From: Bacillota bacterium
Lineage (GTDB): Bacteria; Bacillota; Clostridia; Lachnospirales; Lachnospiraceae
Direction of reading: 5' to 3'
NCBI GenBank assembly: GCA_009177215.1
Contig: WFLY01000165.1
Coordinates: 14,556 to 21,506 of the forward strand
DNA: 6,951 bases
Part shown: piece by piece, positions 6,039 to 6,951 of the stretch
Numbering within the stretch: position 1 is the stretch's first letter
Layout: the number at the start of each line of letters is the position of its first letter
Translations under genes and position numbers: made by a program
The notes under the pieces: model-generated
Seen by the model: the letters and a program-made list of their open reading frames with translations, nothing else
What the model was told of the DNA's origin: nothing
Databases searched by the model: none

Positions 6039-6827
6039 TTACTTCCCCGCAAGCTGCCGCAGCATCTCTGCCTTATTTTCACTGCGCATAAAGGTTTCAC
6101 CGATAAGCACCGCATTGGTTCCGTTTGCCTCCAATCTTGCAATATCCTCTCTGGTTTTCATACCGCTCTCGGACACAAACAGAATTTCTCCGGGAACCAG
6201 CTCCCGAAGCCTTACGGAATTTGTAATATCCACTGTAAAATCCTTGAGATTGCGATTGTTCACACCCACGATTTTTGCCCCCGCATGCAGCGCCCTCCTG
6301 ACTTCTTCCTCGTCATGAGCCTCCACCAGTGCGGACAGCCCCAATTCCTTTGCAATTCCTGCATACTCCTGTAGCTGCATGTCGGACAAAATAGCACAGA
6401 TAAGCAAAACCGCATCGGCCCCTAAATATTTTGCCTGATAAATCATATATTCATCCACCGTAAAATCCTTGCGCAGCAGCGGAATATTGACAAAGCTGCG
6501 GATTTCCTTTAAATACTCATCACTGCCCTGAAAATAAAAGGGTTCTGTCAAAATCGACATAGCATCCGCCCCGGCATTTTCATATTCCTTTGCAATCTCC
6601 ACATAAGGGAAATATTCGGCAATCACCCCCTTGGAGGGAGATGCCTTTTTCACCTCACAGATAAAGCTCATTCCTTCCTTTGCCAACGCTTTCTCAAAAG
6701 GGTATTCCTTTCCGTCTCTATGCTTAGGCAGTCCTGCCGTCATCGCCTTTAATTCCTCCAAGGAAAGCTTTTCTTTTTGCCATGCTATCCTCTTCTTGGT
6801 CCTTTCTGCTATTGTTTCCAATATCAT
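6039..6827 (-). CDS. trpC: Indole-3-glycerol phosphate synthase
   Basis: A 262-residue TIM-barrel enzyme that closes the indole ring, converting CdRP to indole-3-glycerol phosphate with loss of CO2 and water. Motifs in order are ICEVKKASPSKG (56-67), SILTEPFYFQGS (91-102), PLLRKDFTVDEYMIYQAKYL (116-135), ALVEAHDEEE (166-175), VGVNNRNLKDF (187-197), FVSESGM (217-223) and AVLIGETFM (239-247). By analogy with the Sulfolobus enzyme, E58, K60, K120, E169, N190 and S221 are the active-site residues, and all are present. I start at the ATG at 6827, giving MILETIAERTK, because GGAAAGGG lies 8 bases upstream and family members begin this way. The ATG at 6845 has no ribosome binding site. It follows trpD after 71 bases and precedes trpF by 45 bases. 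Confidence 0.97.
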   Translation of the reverse strand: MILETIAERTKKRIAWQKEKLSLEELKAMTAGLPKHRDGKEYPFEKALAKEGMSFICEVKKASPSKGVIAEYFPYVEIAKEYENAGADAMSILTEPFYFQGSDEYLKEIRSFVNIPLLRKDFTVDEYMIYQAKYLGADAVLLICAILSDMQLQEYAGIAKELGLSALVEAHDEEEVRRALHAGAKIVGVNNRNLKDFTVDITNSVRLRELVPGEILFVSESGMKTREDIARLEANGTNAVLIGETFMRSENKAEMLRQLAGK

Positions 6828-6829
6828 AA

Positions 6830-6883
6830 CTATTGCCCTTTCCATACTGTCTTGGTTATATAACTATGAAACCCGGATTGCAT
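6830..6883 (-). CDS. Possible 17-codon ORF in the trpD-trpC gap
   Basis: On the minus strand ATG at 6883 opens a short frame, MQSGFHSYITKTVWKGQ, whose TAG stop (6830-6832) ends 2 bases before the trpC ATG. The placement would suit translational coupling into trpC. Against it, the preceding GAGAG is a weak ribosome binding site and the peptide matches nothing I know. It contains a single Trp codon and no run of them, so it is not a classical attenuator leader peptide. Reported as a possibility only. Confidence 0.15.
   Translation of the reverse strand: MQSGFHSYITKTVWKGQ
6836..6843 (-). promoter_or_regulatory. Ribosome binding site deciding the trpC start
   Basis: GGAAAGGG lies 8 bases before the ATG at 6827. 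It overlaps the first codons of the alternative start at 6845, so the shorter 262-residue TrpC is preferred. Confidence 0.65.
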
Positions 6884-6898
6884 TACTGTTTTCGCTCT

Positions 6899-6951
6899 CT
6901 ACCGGTTCGTCAGCTCCACAAACCTATTTAACTGCTCCATTGCCCTGCCGC
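6899..6951 (-). CDS. trpD: Anthranilate phosphoribosyltransferase, C-terminal fragment
   Basis: Only the last 16 codons plus stop are inside the window: GRAMEQLNRFVELTNR, ending at TAG (6899-6901). This pattern, a Gly followed by an amphipathic helix ending near the stop, is how TrpD proteins finish, and the position directly before trpC is the expected one. TrpD joins anthranilate to phosphoribosyl pyrophosphate to give the substrate of TrpF. No active-site motif is visible in this fragment, so the identification rests on the C-terminal resemblance and the operon order. The remaining gene lies beyond the right edge. Confidence 0.8.
   Translation of the reverse strand, partial: GRAMEQLNRFVELTNR

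Noticed and set aside
5748..6374. 208-codon plus-strand ORF opposite trpF and trpC
   Set aside because: It crosses the junction of two well-supported minus-strand genes, and its Cys/His/Gln-rich translation resembles reverse-strand noise.
6830..6883. Tryptophan attenuator leader peptide before trpC
   Set aside because: The short frame has one Trp codon only, there is no alternative terminator hairpin, and the location is in the middle of the operon.
1..6951. CRISPR array, insertion sequence, tRNA, rRNA or riboswitch
   Set aside because: I looked on both strands and saw no regularly spaced repeats, transposase fragments, terminal inverted repeats, tRNA-like cloverleaf or T-box-type leader. 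The window is filled by conserved housekeeping genes.

Overview
The window is ordinary, densely packed housekeeping DNA from what looks like a member of the Firmicutes, class Clostridia, most probably Lachnospiraceae. The grounds are the gene order yceD-rpmF-plsX-acpP-rnc-smc, the sequence style of the L32 protein (start MSICPKNKSS, two CxxC pairs), strong GGAGG-type ribosome binding sites and consensus sigma-A promoters. The family-level placement is an inference from recognition, not from a search. Every gene I can support lies on the minus strand, so transcription runs from high to low coordinates.

Region 1 (6951 to 3372) is the distal part of a tryptophan biosynthesis operon: the last 16 codons of trpD, then trpC, trpF, trpB and trpA. 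Together they take phosphoribosyl-anthranilate to L-tryptophan. trpF/trpB overlap by 4 bases and trpB/trpA by 8 bases, as expected for translational coupling that supports a 1:1 alpha/beta synthase. trpE, trpG, most of trpD and the operon's control region lie outside the window.

Region 2 (3371 to 3125) is a gene-free gap of about 250 bases. No convincing terminator follows trpA. The gap carries a perfect-consensus promoter (TTGACA, 17 bases, TATAAT) that drives yceD-rpmF.

Region 3 (3124 to 996) holds yceD (DUF177) and rpmF (ribosomal protein L32), closed by a clear rho-independent terminator. plsX and acpP follow, with their own promoter and their own terminator. PlsX makes acyl-phosphate from acyl-ACP, so it acts directly on the product of the next gene, acyl carrier protein.

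Region 4 (995 to 1) holds a 160-base gap with the acpP terminator and a weak promoter candidate, then rnc (RNase III), which overlaps the start of smc (chromosome condensation ATPase, truncated by the window edge).

I found no mobile element, CRISPR array, RNA gene or novel defence or metabolic system. The points worth a second look are small: a Glu in place of the usual catalytic Asp in TrpA, a TTG start for trpF, a 17-codon ORF just before trpC, the terminator/promoter punctuation of the fatty-acid cluster with a palindrome over the plsX -10 box, and a possible decayed small gene after trpA.
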